A DNA stretch of 64,000 nucleotides, from positions 1-64,000 of the forward strand of contig JAHEIL010000002.1 in NCBI GenBank assembly GCA_024639405.1, given 5' to 3'. Source of the DNA: Crocinitomicaceae bacterium. GTDB lineage: Bacteria > Bacteroidota > Bacteroidia > Flavobacteriales_D > Crocinitomicaceae. Shown here one piece after another: positions 45,531 through 54,891 of this stretch (the stretch's first letter is position 1; the number at the start of each line of letters is the position of its first letter). A program made the translations under genes and the position numbers. The notes below the pieces were generated by a model. It did not search any database, was not told where the DNA came from, and saw nothing but the letters and a program-made list of their open reading frames with translations.

Positions 45531-47622
45531 ACTCTGCATCCAACACAATTTTACCTGAAATTGATTCAGATTTTCCAGGAATTGACAATCCTTTAATGCT
45601 TCCTGTTTTTCCTTTTTGAATTAAATCAATTAATTGACTTTCGGTTAATTTCTTACCCAATAATTCAAACGGAATTTTAAAACCACACTCTTTGTAATTG
45701 GAGCAACCAACTGCAGCTTTACCTTTCATCAATTGGGCGCTTTTACATTTTGGACAATCCAATTGTTCGATGGTAATTTTTTCTTTTACTTGGCGTGGCG
45801 CACGGGTCACTTTTGGCTTTTCAACAACAGCATTCGGATCTTGAATTTCAATTTTTCTGTACGAATTAAAAATGACCTCATCCGTTAATTCACGGACCAT
45901 TTTATACAACTCTTCTTTAAAAACAGCCAATTGATACTCCCCTTTTTCAATTAATCGTATTTTGCGCTCCCAATTTCCTGTCAATTCTGGACTCTTCAAC
46001 AATTCGTTTTGGATCGTATCAATTAAATCCATGCCTGTGGCTGTGGCTAAAATATTTTTACGGTTTTTCTCAATGTATTTTCTTCGGAAAAGCGTTTCAA
46101 TAATGTTCGCACGTGTGGATGGTCGACCGATACCATTGTCCTTCATCAAATCACGCATTTCTTCGTCTTCTATTTGCTTTCCAGCCGTTTCCATGGCACG
46201 CAACAACGTAGCTTCTGTGTAGGGTTTAGGAGGAGCGGTTTTGCCTTTGTGAACGATAGGTGTGTGTGGACCTTTTTCTCCTTCTACAAAAACAGGCATA
46301 ATGCGTTCTTCATCATTTTTTTCAGCAACTTGCTTTTCGTCTTGGTAAACAACGCGCCAACCTAGAGAGATAATTTGTTTTCCCGTTGCTTTAAATTCCA
46401 ATTGACCAACTTTCCCTAAAACGGTTGTTGTGGAGATTTTACATTCAGGATAAAAAACAGCTATAAAACGCTTGGCAATTAAATCATAAATCTGATTTTC
46501 TGTAGGCGAAATACCACTTGGATTCACACCTGTTGGAATAATCGCATGGTGATCCGTTACTTTTTTATCGTCGAAAACCGCTTTTGATTTTGGAATGGGT
46601 TGTTGCAACAAGGGCGCAGTGTATCGCGAATAGTAGGACATTCCTTTTAAAATTCCTTCGACCTTTGGATAAATGTCTTCCGAAAGATAGGTTGTATCGA
46701 CACGCGGATACGTCACAATTTTCTTTTCGTATAAACTTTGTATATTTTTCAAGGTGTCATCAGCTGAAAAACCATATTTCTTATTGGCTTCAACTTGTAA
46801 ACCCGTTAAATCAAACAGCCTTGGATTTCCTTCTTTCCCTTCTTTTTGTTCAAAGGATGTTACCTCAAATTCATGTTGCTTCAAATAATCGAGGCCTTTT
46901 ACTGCTTTTTCTTCGCTGGTCAAACGATCAATTTGACATAAAAATTCAGTGTCGCGGTACGTTGTTTTCAATTCCCAATATTCAGCTGAAGTAAACGCAT
47001 TGATTTCTTTTTGACGCTGAACAATCATTGCCAAGGTTGGTGTTTGCACACGTCCAATGGATAAGGTCGCTTTCCCTTGTCCAAATTTCTTTGTAAACGC
47101 GCGCGTGGCATTAATACCTAACAACCAATCACCAATCGCACGGGCAGAACCAGCTGCGTATAAATTATCGTATTGTTTGCCGTCTTTTAATTTTTGAAAA
47201 CCTTCTTTGATGGCTTCTTCCGTTAAGGATGAAATCCACAAGCGTTGAATGGGCTTCGTGCATTTTGCCTTCAATAAAACCCAGCGTTGAATCAATTCTC
47301 CTTCTTGCCCAGCATCACCACAATTGATGACCGAATCGCAATTAGCTACTAAATTCTCGATGCATTTGAATTGTTTTTGAATGCCTGGATCATCCACCAC
47401 TTTAATTCCAAAATTATCAGGAATAATGGGTAAATCTTCTAATTTCCAATACTTCCAATTTTCTTTATAATCATGTGGCTCTTTCAATGTACACAAGTGA
47501 CCAAAAGTCCAACTCACCCAATAGCCATTTCCTTCCCAATAGCCGTCTTTTCGAGAACGAGCACCAAGGATTTCAGCAATGTCTTTTGCTACAGAAGGTT
47601 TTTCAGCTACACAAAGAATCAT
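45511..47622 (-). CDS. topB: DNA topoisomerase III
   Basis: Type IA topoisomerase that passes single strands and decatenates DNA. The 703-residue protein has an N-terminal Toprim domain (MILCVAEKPSVAKDIAE, then DAGQEGE at 103-109) and the catalytic Tyr305 in TYPRVDT. A C-terminal zinc-finger-like region (LDCPKCKSAQ ... CSNYKECG, about 620-660) follows, then a helical tail. The TopB-type start distinguishes it from TopA. Its ATG overlaps the folA stop by 4 bases, a translationally coupled arrangement. Confidence 0.95.
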   Translation of the reverse strand: MILCVAEKPSVAKDIAEILGARSRKDGYWEGNGYWVSWTFGHLCTLKEPHDYKENWKYWKLEDLPIIPDNFGIKVVDDPGIQKQFKCIENLVANCDSVINCGDAGQEGELIQRWVLLKAKCTKPIQRLWISSLTEEAIKEGFQKLKDGKQYDNLYAAGSARAIGDWLLGINATRAFTKKFGQGKATLSIGRVQTPTLAMIVQRQKEINAFTSAEYWELKTTYRDTEFLCQIDRLTSEEKAVKGLDYLKQHEFEVTSFEQKEGKEGNPRLFDLTGLQVEANKKYGFSADDTLKNIQSLYEKKIVTYPRVDTTYLSEDIYPKVEGILKGMSYYSRYTAPLLQQPIPKSKAVFDDKKVTDHHAIIPTGVNPSGISPTENQIYDLIAKRFIAVFYPECKISTTTVLGKVGQLEFKATGKQIISLGWRVVYQDEKQVAEKNDEERIMPVFVEGEKGPHTPIVHKGKTAPPKPYTEATLLRAMETAGKQIEDEEMRDLMKDNGIGRPSTRANIIETLFRRKYIEKNRKNILATATGMDLIDTIQNELLKSPELTGNWERKIRLIEKGEYQLAVFKEELYKMVRELTDEVIFNSYRKIEIQDPNAVVEKPKVTRAPRQVKEKITIEQLDCPKCKSAQLMKGKAAVGCSNYKECGFKIPFELLGKKLTESQLIDLIQKGKTGSIKGLSIPGKSESISGKIVLDAEFNIGLE

Positions 47623-48140
47623 TTTGTTGCGTTCTTCTTTTTAGTATAATGGATGGTTTCGAAAGCATAAAGGTGTTTCTCATCCACTGTTTGTTGAAAT
47701 AGTATTTTTTTATCCCATTGTTCTTGATCAATTGAAGGGAAAAAAGTATCCGCCCCAAATTCATGGTCAACGTGCGAAATATACATTTCATCAATGCAAT
47801 CCAACGCCAATGCTTGTCTGTAAATCTCTCCACCACCAATGATGAATACGGTTCGCTCTGTTTCATTTTTAAAATGCTCCAACGAAGCCTCCAATGAATT
47901 AAATTGTTTACAACCTTCGAATTGCAGTGCTTGATCTCTCGATAGTACTACATTTTCACGGTTGGGCAAAGGACGAAAACGCTCGGGAATAGATTCGTAA
48001 TTTTTTCGGCCGGTAATCACAATTTGTCCAGCTGTTGTTTCTTTGAAAAACTTCATGTCTGCGGGCAAATGCCACATCAAATCATTGTTCTTACCAATTC
48101 CATTTGCACGATCTACCGCAACAATTAAAGCAACTTTCAT
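47619..48140 (-). CDS. folA: Dihydrofolate reductase
   Basis: DHFR reduces dihydrofolate to tetrahydrofolate with NADPH. The 173-residue protein shows the family blocks VDRANGIGKNNDLMWHLPAD (9-28), VITGRKNYESIPERFRPLPN, FIIGGGEIYRQAL and the late FGADTFFP. It lies between thyA (15 bases upstream) and topB (4-base overlap). Pairing with thyA is functional: ThyA produces dihydrofolate and DHFR regenerates tetrahydrofolate. Confidence 0.96.
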   Translation of the reverse strand: MKVALIVAVDRANGIGKNNDLMWHLPADMKFFKETTAGQIVITGRKNYESIPERFRPLPNRENVVLSRDQALQFEGCKQFNSLEASLEHFKNETERTVFIIGGGEIYRQALALDCIDEMYISHVDHEFGADTFFPSIDQEQWDKKILFQQTVDEKHLYAFETIHYTKKKNATK

Positions 48141-48155
48141 TTTTGTACCCTAAAA

Positions 48156-48950
48156 TTATACAGCAACTGCGCCTTTAATGTGTGGATGTGGATCGTAATT
48201 CTGTAATTCAAAATCTTCTAACTTAAATCCAAAAATATCTTTTACGTCTGGATTTATTTTCATCGTTGGTAAAGTTTTACAAGCGCGTGACAATTGTAAT
48301 TCAACTTGTTCTAAATGATTGCTGTAAATATGTGCATCTCCAAAAGTATGAACAAAATCACCTGGTTCTAAATCACACACTTGAGCAATCATCATTGTTA
48401 ACAAGGCATACGAAGCGATGTTAAATGGAACACCTAAAAATGTGTCAGCCGAACGTTGGTACAATTGACAACTTAACTTACCATTGGCAACATAAAATTG
48501 AAATAAGGTATGACAAGGAGGCAATGCCATGTGATCTACATCGGCAACATTCCAAGCAGAAACGATTAAGCGACGCGAATCTGGGTTCCGTTTAATTTGT
48601 TGAATTAAATTTGAAATTTGATCGATTGTGCCACCATCTTTTGCTGGCCAACTTCTCCATTGATGCCCATAAACAGGTCCTAAATCACCATTTTCGTCGG
48701 CCCATTCATCCCAAATAGAAACGTTATTATCTTTTAAGAACTTAATATTTGTATTTCCTTGTAAAAACCACAATAACTCAACAATGATCGAGCGTAAATG
48801 CAATTTTTTAGTCGTCACACATGGAAAACCTTTCGACAAATCAAAGCGCATTTGGTAACCAAAAGTAGAAATTGTTCCCGTTCCAGTACGGTCTTCTTTC
48901 TTCGTGCCAGTTGCTAAAATATGTTTTAATAAGTCGTGATATTGTTCCAT
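48156..48950 (-). CDS. thyA: Thymidylate synthase
   Basis: ThyA methylates dUMP to dTMP using methylene-tetrahydrofolate. The 264-residue length equals the short E. coli form. The active-site Cys146 is in [13 protein letters not shown], the phosphate-binding region is [17 protein letters not shown], and the C-terminus ends [11 protein letters not shown]. It heads the thyA-folA-topB unit. A TAAATTCG element lies 22 bases before the ATG on the minus strand. Confidence 0.98.
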   Translation of the reverse strand: MEQYHDLLKHILATGTKKEDRTGTGTISTFGYQMRFDLSKGFPCVTTKKLHLRSIIVELLWFLQGNTNIKFLKDNNVSIWDEWADENGDLGPVYGHQWRSWPAKDGGTIDQISNLIQQIKRNPDSRRLIVSAWNVADVDHMALPPCHTLFQFYVANGKLSCQLYQRSADTFLGVPFNIASYALLTMMIAQVCDLEPGDFVHTFGDAHIYSNHLEQVELQLSRACKTLPTMKINPDVKDIFGFKLEDFELQNYDPHPHIKGAVAV

Positions 48951-48972
48951 TTGATATTGATTTAATCGACTT

Positions 48973-48980
48973 CGAATTTA
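48973..48980 (-). promoter_or_regulatory. TAAATTCG element upstream of thyA
   Basis: The reverse strand reads TAAATTCG and ends 22 bases before the thyA ATG. A TTG lies 22 bases further upstream, slightly beyond the usual spacing. Confidence 0.4.
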
Positions 48981-49090
48981 CAAAAAAGGGCGTTGCTTCT
49001 CGCAAGAAGTTTTCAAAAAATAAAAGAACTTATGAACCATTCAGCCTTTTTCTGTTTCAGTTAACAACTTCCAAAAGCTAAAAAATTGGC

Positions 49091-49098
49091 TATATTTG
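49091..49098 (+). promoter_or_regulatory. -7 element upstream of the gene at 49139
   Basis: TATATTTG matches the -7 consensus, 40 bases before the ATG. No TTG is seen at -33. Confidence 0.45.
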
Positions 49099-49138
49099 TT
49101 CAACCAACGAAATTTATACTTTTTAAACGTTTGATTTT

Positions 49139-49537
49139 ATGAGAAAACTCTTCTTTTTATTGACCTTATTTGTAGGCTTCTTATCAGCTGCGCAAACTTC
49201 TGGTCAATTAAAAAAACGTTTTTTAGGAACCTACACTGGATTTATTCCAAGTTATAAAACCGTTTCATCAAATATTCAAGTAGATTCAGTTGCGCTTACC
49301 ATTGAGTTATCCAACAATCACCTTCAATTTACCCTTGGAAAATTGGAATTTGAAGGAGAATATACCATATTATTGGAAACATCTACTTATTTTATTTTAG
49401 AATGTAAGATGGATGACCGCATAGCAAACGAACGCATTATGGTGTACAAACGAGGAAAAAAAATCAGTAGAGACGGCTTGTTTCCTCAACCAAATGCCAC
49501 TTTGTACAAACTGCGTAAAAAGAAAAGAAATCAATAA
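49139..49537 (+). CDS. Small exported protein of unknown function (132 aa)
   Basis: I do not recognise this gene. The signal peptide is plain (MRKLFFLLTLFVGFLSAAQ), and the mature 113 residues are beta-rich with a basic end (KRGKKIS and KLRKKKRNQ). The alternating hydrophobic pattern (VALTIELSNNHLQFTLGKLE) suggests a small lipocalin-like or sandwich fold, but this is a guess. It starts 6 bases ahead of the flippase gene and is probably co-transcribed with it, so a role at the cell envelope is plausible. Confidence 0.65.
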   Translation: MRKLFFLLTLFVGFLSAAQTSGQLKKRFLGTYTGFIPSYKTVSSNIQVDSVALTIELSNNHLQFTLGKLEFEGEYTILLETSTYFILECKMDDRIANERIMVYKRGKKISRDGLFPQPNATLYKLRKKKRNQ

Positions 49538-49543
49538 GTATCA

Positions 49544-50968
49544 ATGCAAAAGAAATTTTTTACCAATTTAACGCTTTTAATTTTACTTAATTTATTAGTA
49601 AAACCAATTGCGATATTTGGTATTGATGTTGCAGTTCAAAATCGTGTTGATGCTGAAAATTATGGGATGTATTTCTCCTTATTGAACTTGTCATTGTTGT
49701 TTAATATTTTTATGGACATCGGCATCAATAACTTTACGACTACGCAAGTTGCCCGTTTTCCGAAAATTGCAAGTCAATACATTCACAAATTATTTAGTTT
49801 CCGTTTTTTATTATTTGGAGTTTACGCTTTAATAACACTAGCATTAAGCTACATAATGAATTACACCCAGTATGAAATCACGTTATTAAGTGTTTTCATC
49901 TTCAATCAATTTTTAATCACATTAACTTCATATTTCAGAAGTCATTTTGGAGGCTTGCACCTTTTTAAAACGGATGCATTGATCTCTGTTTTAGATCGTT
50001 TGTTGTTAATTTTAATTTGCGGCGCTTTGTTGTTAACGTCTAAAAATCAGTTTAAAATTGAATGGTTTTTATGGTCACAAACCATCGCTTACGCCTGTAC
50101 ATTTATCATTTCATTCATCCTTTTAACCCGTAAAATTGGCTTGCCCAAATTGAAATTTAACCTCGTCTTTTCCTTTGCCATTTTAAAGAAAAGTTATCCA
50201 TATGCGCTATTAATTTTATTGATGATGTTTTATTCAAGAATTGATTCTGTTTTTTTAGAACGCATTCATCCAAATGGGAAATTTGAGGCAGGTGTTTATG
50301 CTCAAGGATTTCGTTTGTTAGATGCATTCTTTATGTTTGGAATGTTGTTTGCCAACTTATTGCTCCCCTTGTTTTCACGCTTATTAGTTCATGATAAGGC
50401 AGCAATTGCTCCTTTACTTAAAACCGCTCGTAATTTATTGTTAGGAGGTGCGCTTTTAGTCGCAACATGTTGTTCTTTTAATGCTAAAATAATTTTACAA
50501 TTCATTTACGATCAAAACATAAGCGCTTCAATTCCTAGTTTTCAGTATTTAATTTGGGGCTTCATTGGGATGTGTATTAGTTTGATATACGGAACCCTAT
50601 TAACTGCAAATGGGCAATTAAAAGTCCTAAACTGGATTTCAGTAATTGGGATCCTAATCAATTTAAGTGTTAATATTGTTTTAATTCCAAAATATGGTGC
50701 TGCTGGAGCTGCAATTGCAGTTTTGTTTACACAATCCATTACTGCTTTGGCACAAATGATCTATTGCCACATAAAATATTCATTCGCAATCAACTGGAAA
50801 GAAATATTAAACTACAGTCTCTTTATTGCTGTTTTGTTAATTACACCAATTATTTTGAAAGACAGCATTATTCAGCTTTACGTGCAAGTAAGTACCGGGA
50901 TCATTGGGCTCTTCCTATTTAAACTGATTGATGTAAAAGAAATTTTACGTTTTCTGAAGGAAAAATAA
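49544..50968 (+). CDS. Wzx-type polysaccharide flippase
   Basis: The 474-residue protein has about twelve to fourteen hydrophobic helices and the general pattern of the oligosaccharide flippase (MOP) group: VDAENYGMYFSLLNLSLLF near the start and IPKYGAAGAAIAVLFTQSI in the second half, a common block. Such proteins move undecaprenyl-linked sugar units to the outer face of the inner membrane. The next genes, Wzz-like and ligase-like, complete a Wzy-type set, supporting a role in surface polysaccharide. Substrate unknown. Confidence 0.88.
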   Translation: MQKKFFTNLTLLILLNLLVKPIAIFGIDVAVQNRVDAENYGMYFSLLNLSLLFNIFMDIGINNFTTTQVARFPKIASQYIHKLFSFRFLLFGVYALITLALSYIMNYTQYEITLLSVFIFNQFLITLTSYFRSHFGGLHLFKTDALISVLDRLLLILICGALLLTSKNQFKIEWFLWSQTIAYACTFIISFILLTRKIGLPKLKFNLVFSFAILKKSYPYALLILLMMFYSRIDSVFLERIHPNGKFEAGVYAQGFRLLDAFFMFGMLFANLLLPLFSRLLVHDKAAIAPLLKTARNLLLGGALLVATCCSFNAKIILQFIYDQNISASIPSFQYLIWGFIGMCISLIYGTLLTANGQLKVLNWISVIGILINLSVNIVLIPKYGAAGAAIAVLFTQSITALAQMIYCHIKYSFAINWKEILNYSLFIAVLLITPIILKDSIIQLYVQVSTGIIGLFLFKLIDVKEILRFLKEK

Positions 50969-51072
50969 AGTATAAATATACTAAACGTGCTTTTTTTGAG
51001 TTATCCATTCAACTTATATTACTTGCAGTACGAAAACTAGTCTAAATTAGCTCGAATTAAGCAATTAAATGC

Positions 51073-51080
51073 TAAATTCG
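51073..51080 (+). promoter_or_regulatory. TAAATTCG element upstream of the Wzz-like gene
   Basis: TAAATTCG is followed by CAC, exactly as before metK, and ends 20 bases before the ATG at 51101. No -33 TTG is seen. Confidence 0.4.
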
Positions 51081-51100
51081 CACTTCAAAAATTGAAATAC

Positions 51101-52096
51101 ATGACAGATCAAATCAATGAATTAGATAAAGAACGCCAAAATTTATTAGTGTTTATTTGGCGCAACAGAAAACTTATTTCAATCGTAACAGGAATTGCAA
51201 TGTTGATTTCTCTTGTTGTTTCCTTTTTATTGACTCCACTTTATAAATCTACTGCAATAGTTTTTCCTGCTGCAACAAGCACTGTTTCTTTCTCTGAACA
51301 ACGCAATGCAAAAGCGTCTTCAATGGATTTTGGAGAAGAAGAACAAGCAGAACAATTGGTTCAAATTTTACAATCATCACAAATTAGAAATCGTATTGTT
51401 GACCAGTTTCAATTGATGAAACATTACGATATTGACGAATCAGATCCGAATAAATACTTTAAGTTGATGGAAAAATATGAAAACATGTTTTCCTATACAA
51501 GAACACGCTATGGTTCAATTCAAATTGACGTATTAGACAGAGATGCCGTTTTAGCAGCTGACATGGCAAATAAAATTGTTGATTTAATTGATACGGTTAA
51601 AAATAGCATGGTAGCTGAACGAACGATTCCAGCATTTGAAATCAACAAACGTAAAAAACAACAATTAGAAAGTGATCGCGATGCGGTATTAGATCAATTG
51701 GATAGTTTAGCAAAAATGGGCGTACTTTCGATTGATGGACGTTCAAGTTTGTTTCAAGCCTATGTCGATTCAAAAAGTCAAGCTGAAAAACAAGAAATTA
51801 AGAAAACAATTGATATCAACATGCGATTTGGTGCTCGTTTTGATGGATTAGAAGACATTCGTGATGAAAAAATCATGCAATTAGAACAATTTAAAGTTGC
51901 ATATGAACAGGCTGAATCTGATGCAAATACAATTTTTAGTCACAAATTCATTGTTGAACGCGCTGTGGTTGCCGATAAAAAAGACAAACCAAAACGTATC
52001 ATAATTGTACTTTTAGCTTCAGTTGGAGCATTTATCTTTATGGTATTTGCATTGTTAATCAATGATCGAATTCGTGATTTGAAAAAAATCGCTTAA
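51101..52096 (+). CDS. Wzz-like chain-length determinant protein
   Basis: The ATG at 51101 gives 331 residues; a TTG nine bases earlier is less likely. The protein has two membrane helices (about 25-45 and 298-318) enclosing a large periplasmic helical domain (about 50-290), with heptad-rich helices at 170-270. This is the Wzz/FepE/Etk topology. Typical is the end of helix 1 with FLLTPLYKSTAIVFPA. Wzz proteins set the chain length of polysaccharides made by Wzy polymerases. The polymerase or ligase gene starts 1 base after it. Confidence 0.88.
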   Translation: MTDQINELDKERQNLLVFIWRNRKLISIVTGIAMLISLVVSFLLTPLYKSTAIVFPAATSTVSFSEQRNAKASSMDFGEEEQAEQLVQILQSSQIRNRIVDQFQLMKHYDIDESDPNKYFKLMEKYENMFSYTRTRYGSIQIDVLDRDAVLAADMANKIVDLIDTVKNSMVAERTIPAFEINKRKKQQLESDRDAVLDQLDSLAKMGVLSIDGRSSLFQAYVDSKSQAEKQEIKKTIDINMRFGARFDGLEDIRDEKIMQLEQFKVAYEQAESDANTIFSHKFIVERAVVADKKDKPKRIIIVLLASVGAFIFMVFALLINDRIRDLKKIA

Positions 52097-52097
52097 G

Positions 52098-53558
52098 GTG
52101 TCGTTTGCTAAAAAAAATGCTTTTTTAATTCTATTAGGTGTTTTATACATCTTATTGTCCCTTTATTTTATTTGGGTTGATCAAGCGTACTTGACATTGT
52201 TCCCAATTGGATTATTAGCGATTTATTTTGCCATATTTTATACAGAGTATACGTTCTTAAGCATTGCTTTTCTTACGCCCTTGTCAATTAATATTGAAGA
52301 ATATACAGATAGTTTTGGCTTGTTTATCCCCACTGAACCTTTGCTATTTGGTTTTTTATTGTTCTTTCTTTTTCTACAAATTCGTAAAAACATATTACCG
52401 AAAGAACTCTGGAAAAATCCAATCATATGGAGTGTTGGGTTTTACATTGGTTGGCTTTTTATTGCATCCATAATGAGCACACATCCAATTGTTTCGTTAA
52501 AATTTGGTTTAGCACGACTTTGGTTCATTGTTCCTGTTTTAATTTTTGGAACGTATTTTTTTAGAAAACAACTTAACATTACACGTTTTATTTGGTTGCT
52601 TGTGATTGGCATGTTCATCGTTATTTGTTACACATTAATTGTGCATGCAAGTTATAGTTTTGGTGAGAAAGAAGGCCATTGGGTAATGTGGCCATTTTTT
52701 AAAGATCATACCATCTACGGTGCAACAGTTGCATTAACAGTTCCACTTGTTTTTGGCTTGTATTTACACAAAAAACACAGTCCGTTAGTGCAAGTAATCT
52801 TATTAAGTTTCATTGCCATCGTTCTACTTGGAATGTTCTTTTCATACACACGAGCAGCTTGGTTAAGTTTAATTGCTGCACTGGGTGTCTGGGCATTGAT
52901 TCACTTCAAAATTAAACTAAGTTTATTGGTGACAATCGCCGCATTCATTGGCGGAGTGATTTTCTTTTCTTGGGATGCGATTCAAATGGATTTAGCTAGA
53001 AATAAGAATGAGCACACCACAGAAGATTTTGGAAAGAAATTACAATCAGCAGCAAATGTTTCAACGGATGCATCAAATTTAGAGCGCATCAACCGTTGGA
53101 CCTGTGCCATTGAAATGTTTAGAGAACGTCCATTTTTTGGATTTGGACCTGGAACGTATGCATTTGAATATGCGCGTTTTCAAGATCCAGAGAATTTAAC
53201 AATCATCTCAACAAATTTTGGCGATCTTGGAAATGCACACAGTGAATATTTAGGTGCGCTTTCAGAAATGGGTGTATTGGGTTTAAGTGCTTTTATTTGT
53301 ATTGTTATCGCAATTTTTTATAAAGCCATCACGCTCTACAACAGATGGCCAGAAGAGGATAAAGAAACGAAAAGATTATTGCTAGCCATGATTTTATCAT
53401 TAGTCACCTATTTCGTTCACGCCGTATTAAACAACTTCTTAGATACTGACAAAGCAGCTGTTCCAGTTTGGGGAATGTGTGCAGCAATTATTGCATTAGA
53501 GATTGCGTTGAATAACCAACTCAACGCGAAACCCACAATGAAGGATTCAAACATTTAA
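52098..53558 (+). CDS. O-antigen ligase / Wzy-like polymerase
   Basis: The 486-residue protein uses a GTG start 1 base after the Wzz-like stop. It has about twelve membrane helices and the Wzy_C/O-antigen ligase signature in a large periplasmic loop (about 300-380): RPFFGFGPGTYAFEYARFQD and NAHSEYLGALSEMGVLGL. Such proteins either polymerise repeat units or attach them to an acceptor; the sequence alone cannot say which. Its last 38 bases overlap the convergent EnvC-like gene. Confidence 0.88.
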   Translation: MSFAKKNAFLILLGVLYILLSLYFIWVDQAYLTLFPIGLLAIYFAIFYTEYTFLSIAFLTPLSINIEEYTDSFGLFIPTEPLLFGFLLFFLFLQIRKNILPKELWKNPIIWSVGFYIGWLFIASIMSTHPIVSLKFGLARLWFIVPVLIFGTYFFRKQLNITRFIWLLVIGMFIVICYTLIVHASYSFGEKEGHWVMWPFFKDHTIYGATVALTVPLVFGLYLHKKHSPLVQVILLSFIAIVLLGMFFSYTRAAWLSLIAALGVWALIHFKIKLSLLVTIAAFIGGVIFFSWDAIQMDLARNKNEHTTEDFGKKLQSAANVSTDASNLERINRWTCAIEMFRERPFFGFGPGTYAFEYARFQDPENLTIISTNFGDLGNAHSEYLGALSEMGVLGLSAFICIVIAIFYKAITLYNRWPEEDKETKRLLLAMILSLVTYFVHAVLNNFLDTDKAAVPVWGMCAAIIALEIALNNQLNAKPTMKDSNI

Positions 53559-54891
53559 CAGATCCTCCAGCAACCGTATGAATTTCAAAATGTGCAATGG
53601 ACAAAGATGAACCTTGAGGAACAATTAGCGTTCCAATCCCTTGTTTGGTTGATACTTTAGAACCCGTGCTAACAAAAACTTCTTGTAAATTACTGTATAC
53701 TGTTCTGTAATTTCCATGTTTAATAATGACCACTTTTCCTGCGCCAGGTATGCTAAAAACACTCGTTACTTCGCCTTCGAAAACACATCTCACTTGAGCA
53801 TTGCGTGATGTACTGATGTCAATTCCATTGTTATTGGTATAAACATTGTTCAACGTTGCATGGGCGTTTTTTCCAAAACCTTCAGAAATTGAACCACTGG
53901 CAACTGGCCAAGGTAATCTACCTTTGTTTCCTTCAAACGAATGACTCAAAGCCATCGATTCTTTAGATTCAGTATACGTAATTTTTGGCGTTTCCTTTGG
54001 CGTTTCCTTAATTGGTTTGGTATTAGAACCTCCTGATTTCGGTTCAGAAACAGCATTTTTAATATTCTCTTTTGCCGTTTGAGTACGTGCCAATTCTTTT
54101 TTACGATCTGCTTCTTCAGCCTTTCTTCTCTTTTCCTCTGCTTTACGTTGTTTCTCTTCAGCTAATGCAATTTCACGTTTAATCGCTGCATTAATTTTAT
54201 CTTTTAAGACAGCTTTTTTGTTCTCATCATTGCGCAATTGAGCCACCAATTGTTGCTCTTCCTGTTTTAATTTACTATAAACCTTTTCTTGCTTTTGCTT
54301 GTCTTTTTCTATGGCAAATTTTTCTTGTTTTTTCTCTTCTAATAATTTCAATTTGTACAATCGTTCTTCTTCTATGGTAACAATTTCCTTTTTAATTAAT
54401 CCTTCATGTTGACGAATAATTAGAAATTGTTTCTTTTGAATATCAGCGATGTATTTTAAATAAGCCCCTCTTTTTACAGCTTCATTGTAGGAGTTTGCTG
54501 AAAACACAAACATCATTTTACCAAAGCGATTTCTATGTTTGTAACTGTACAAAAGTAATTTTTTATATTGCGCTTTTAAACGAATCAATTTTTGCTGTAA
54601 CTCAACAACTTCGTTGGTCTTTTCAGCCACTTTTATTTCTGCACCACGCACTTGGTTGTCGAAATTTGAAACCAATTCTTGTCTATATTGAATTTGTTTG
54701 TCAATCAATAACAATTCGTTATACGATGCTGAAGTGATAGATTTTGTTTTATCTAATAATTTTTTAGTCGTTGCAATTTTTTTTGCCAAACGATTTTCTT
54801 CGTTTCGCAATTTTTCACTGGAAGTTTGACCAAACAAATTTAGTGTTAGAAACAAGAAAAATAAAACACTTAGTTTACTCACATTCTTCAT
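53521..54891 (-). CDS. EnvC-like murein hydrolase activator (degenerate LytM)
   Basis: The 456-residue protein has a signal peptide (1-21), a long coiled coil (about 25-275, rich in Glu/Lys/Gln), a linker, and a C-terminal M23/LytM domain (about 325-456). Compared with active LytM enzymes, the first zinc His is replaced (Asn354, while Asp358 is kept). The HxH is IAH, keeping only His434, and the YGHL block is YSNL. It is thus probably inactive as a peptidase, like EnvC, and activates amidases at the septum. It is the last of a minus-strand envelope unit and overlaps the DUF4292 gene by 17 bases. Confidence 0.9.
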   Translation of the reverse strand: MKNVSKLSVLFFLFLTLNLFGQTSSEKLRNEENRLAKKIATTKKLLDKTKSITSASYNELLLIDKQIQYRQELVSNFDNQVRGAEIKVAEKTNEVVELQQKLIRLKAQYKKLLLYSYKHRNRFGKMMFVFSANSYNEAVKRGAYLKYIADIQKKQFLIIRQHEGLIKKEIVTIEEERLYKLKLLEEKKQEKFAIEKDKQKQEKVYSKLKQEEQQLVAQLRNDENKKAVLKDKINAAIKREIALAEEKQRKAEEKRRKAEEADRKKELARTQTAKENIKNAVSEPKSGGSNTKPIKETPKETPKITYTESKESMALSHSFEGNKGRLPWPVASGSISEGFGKNAHATLNNVYTNNNGIDISTSRNAQVRCVFEGEVTSVFSIPGAGKVVIIKHGNYRTVYSNLQEVFVSTGSKVSTKQGIGTLIVPQGSSLSIAHFEIHTVAGGSVKCLNPSLWVSR

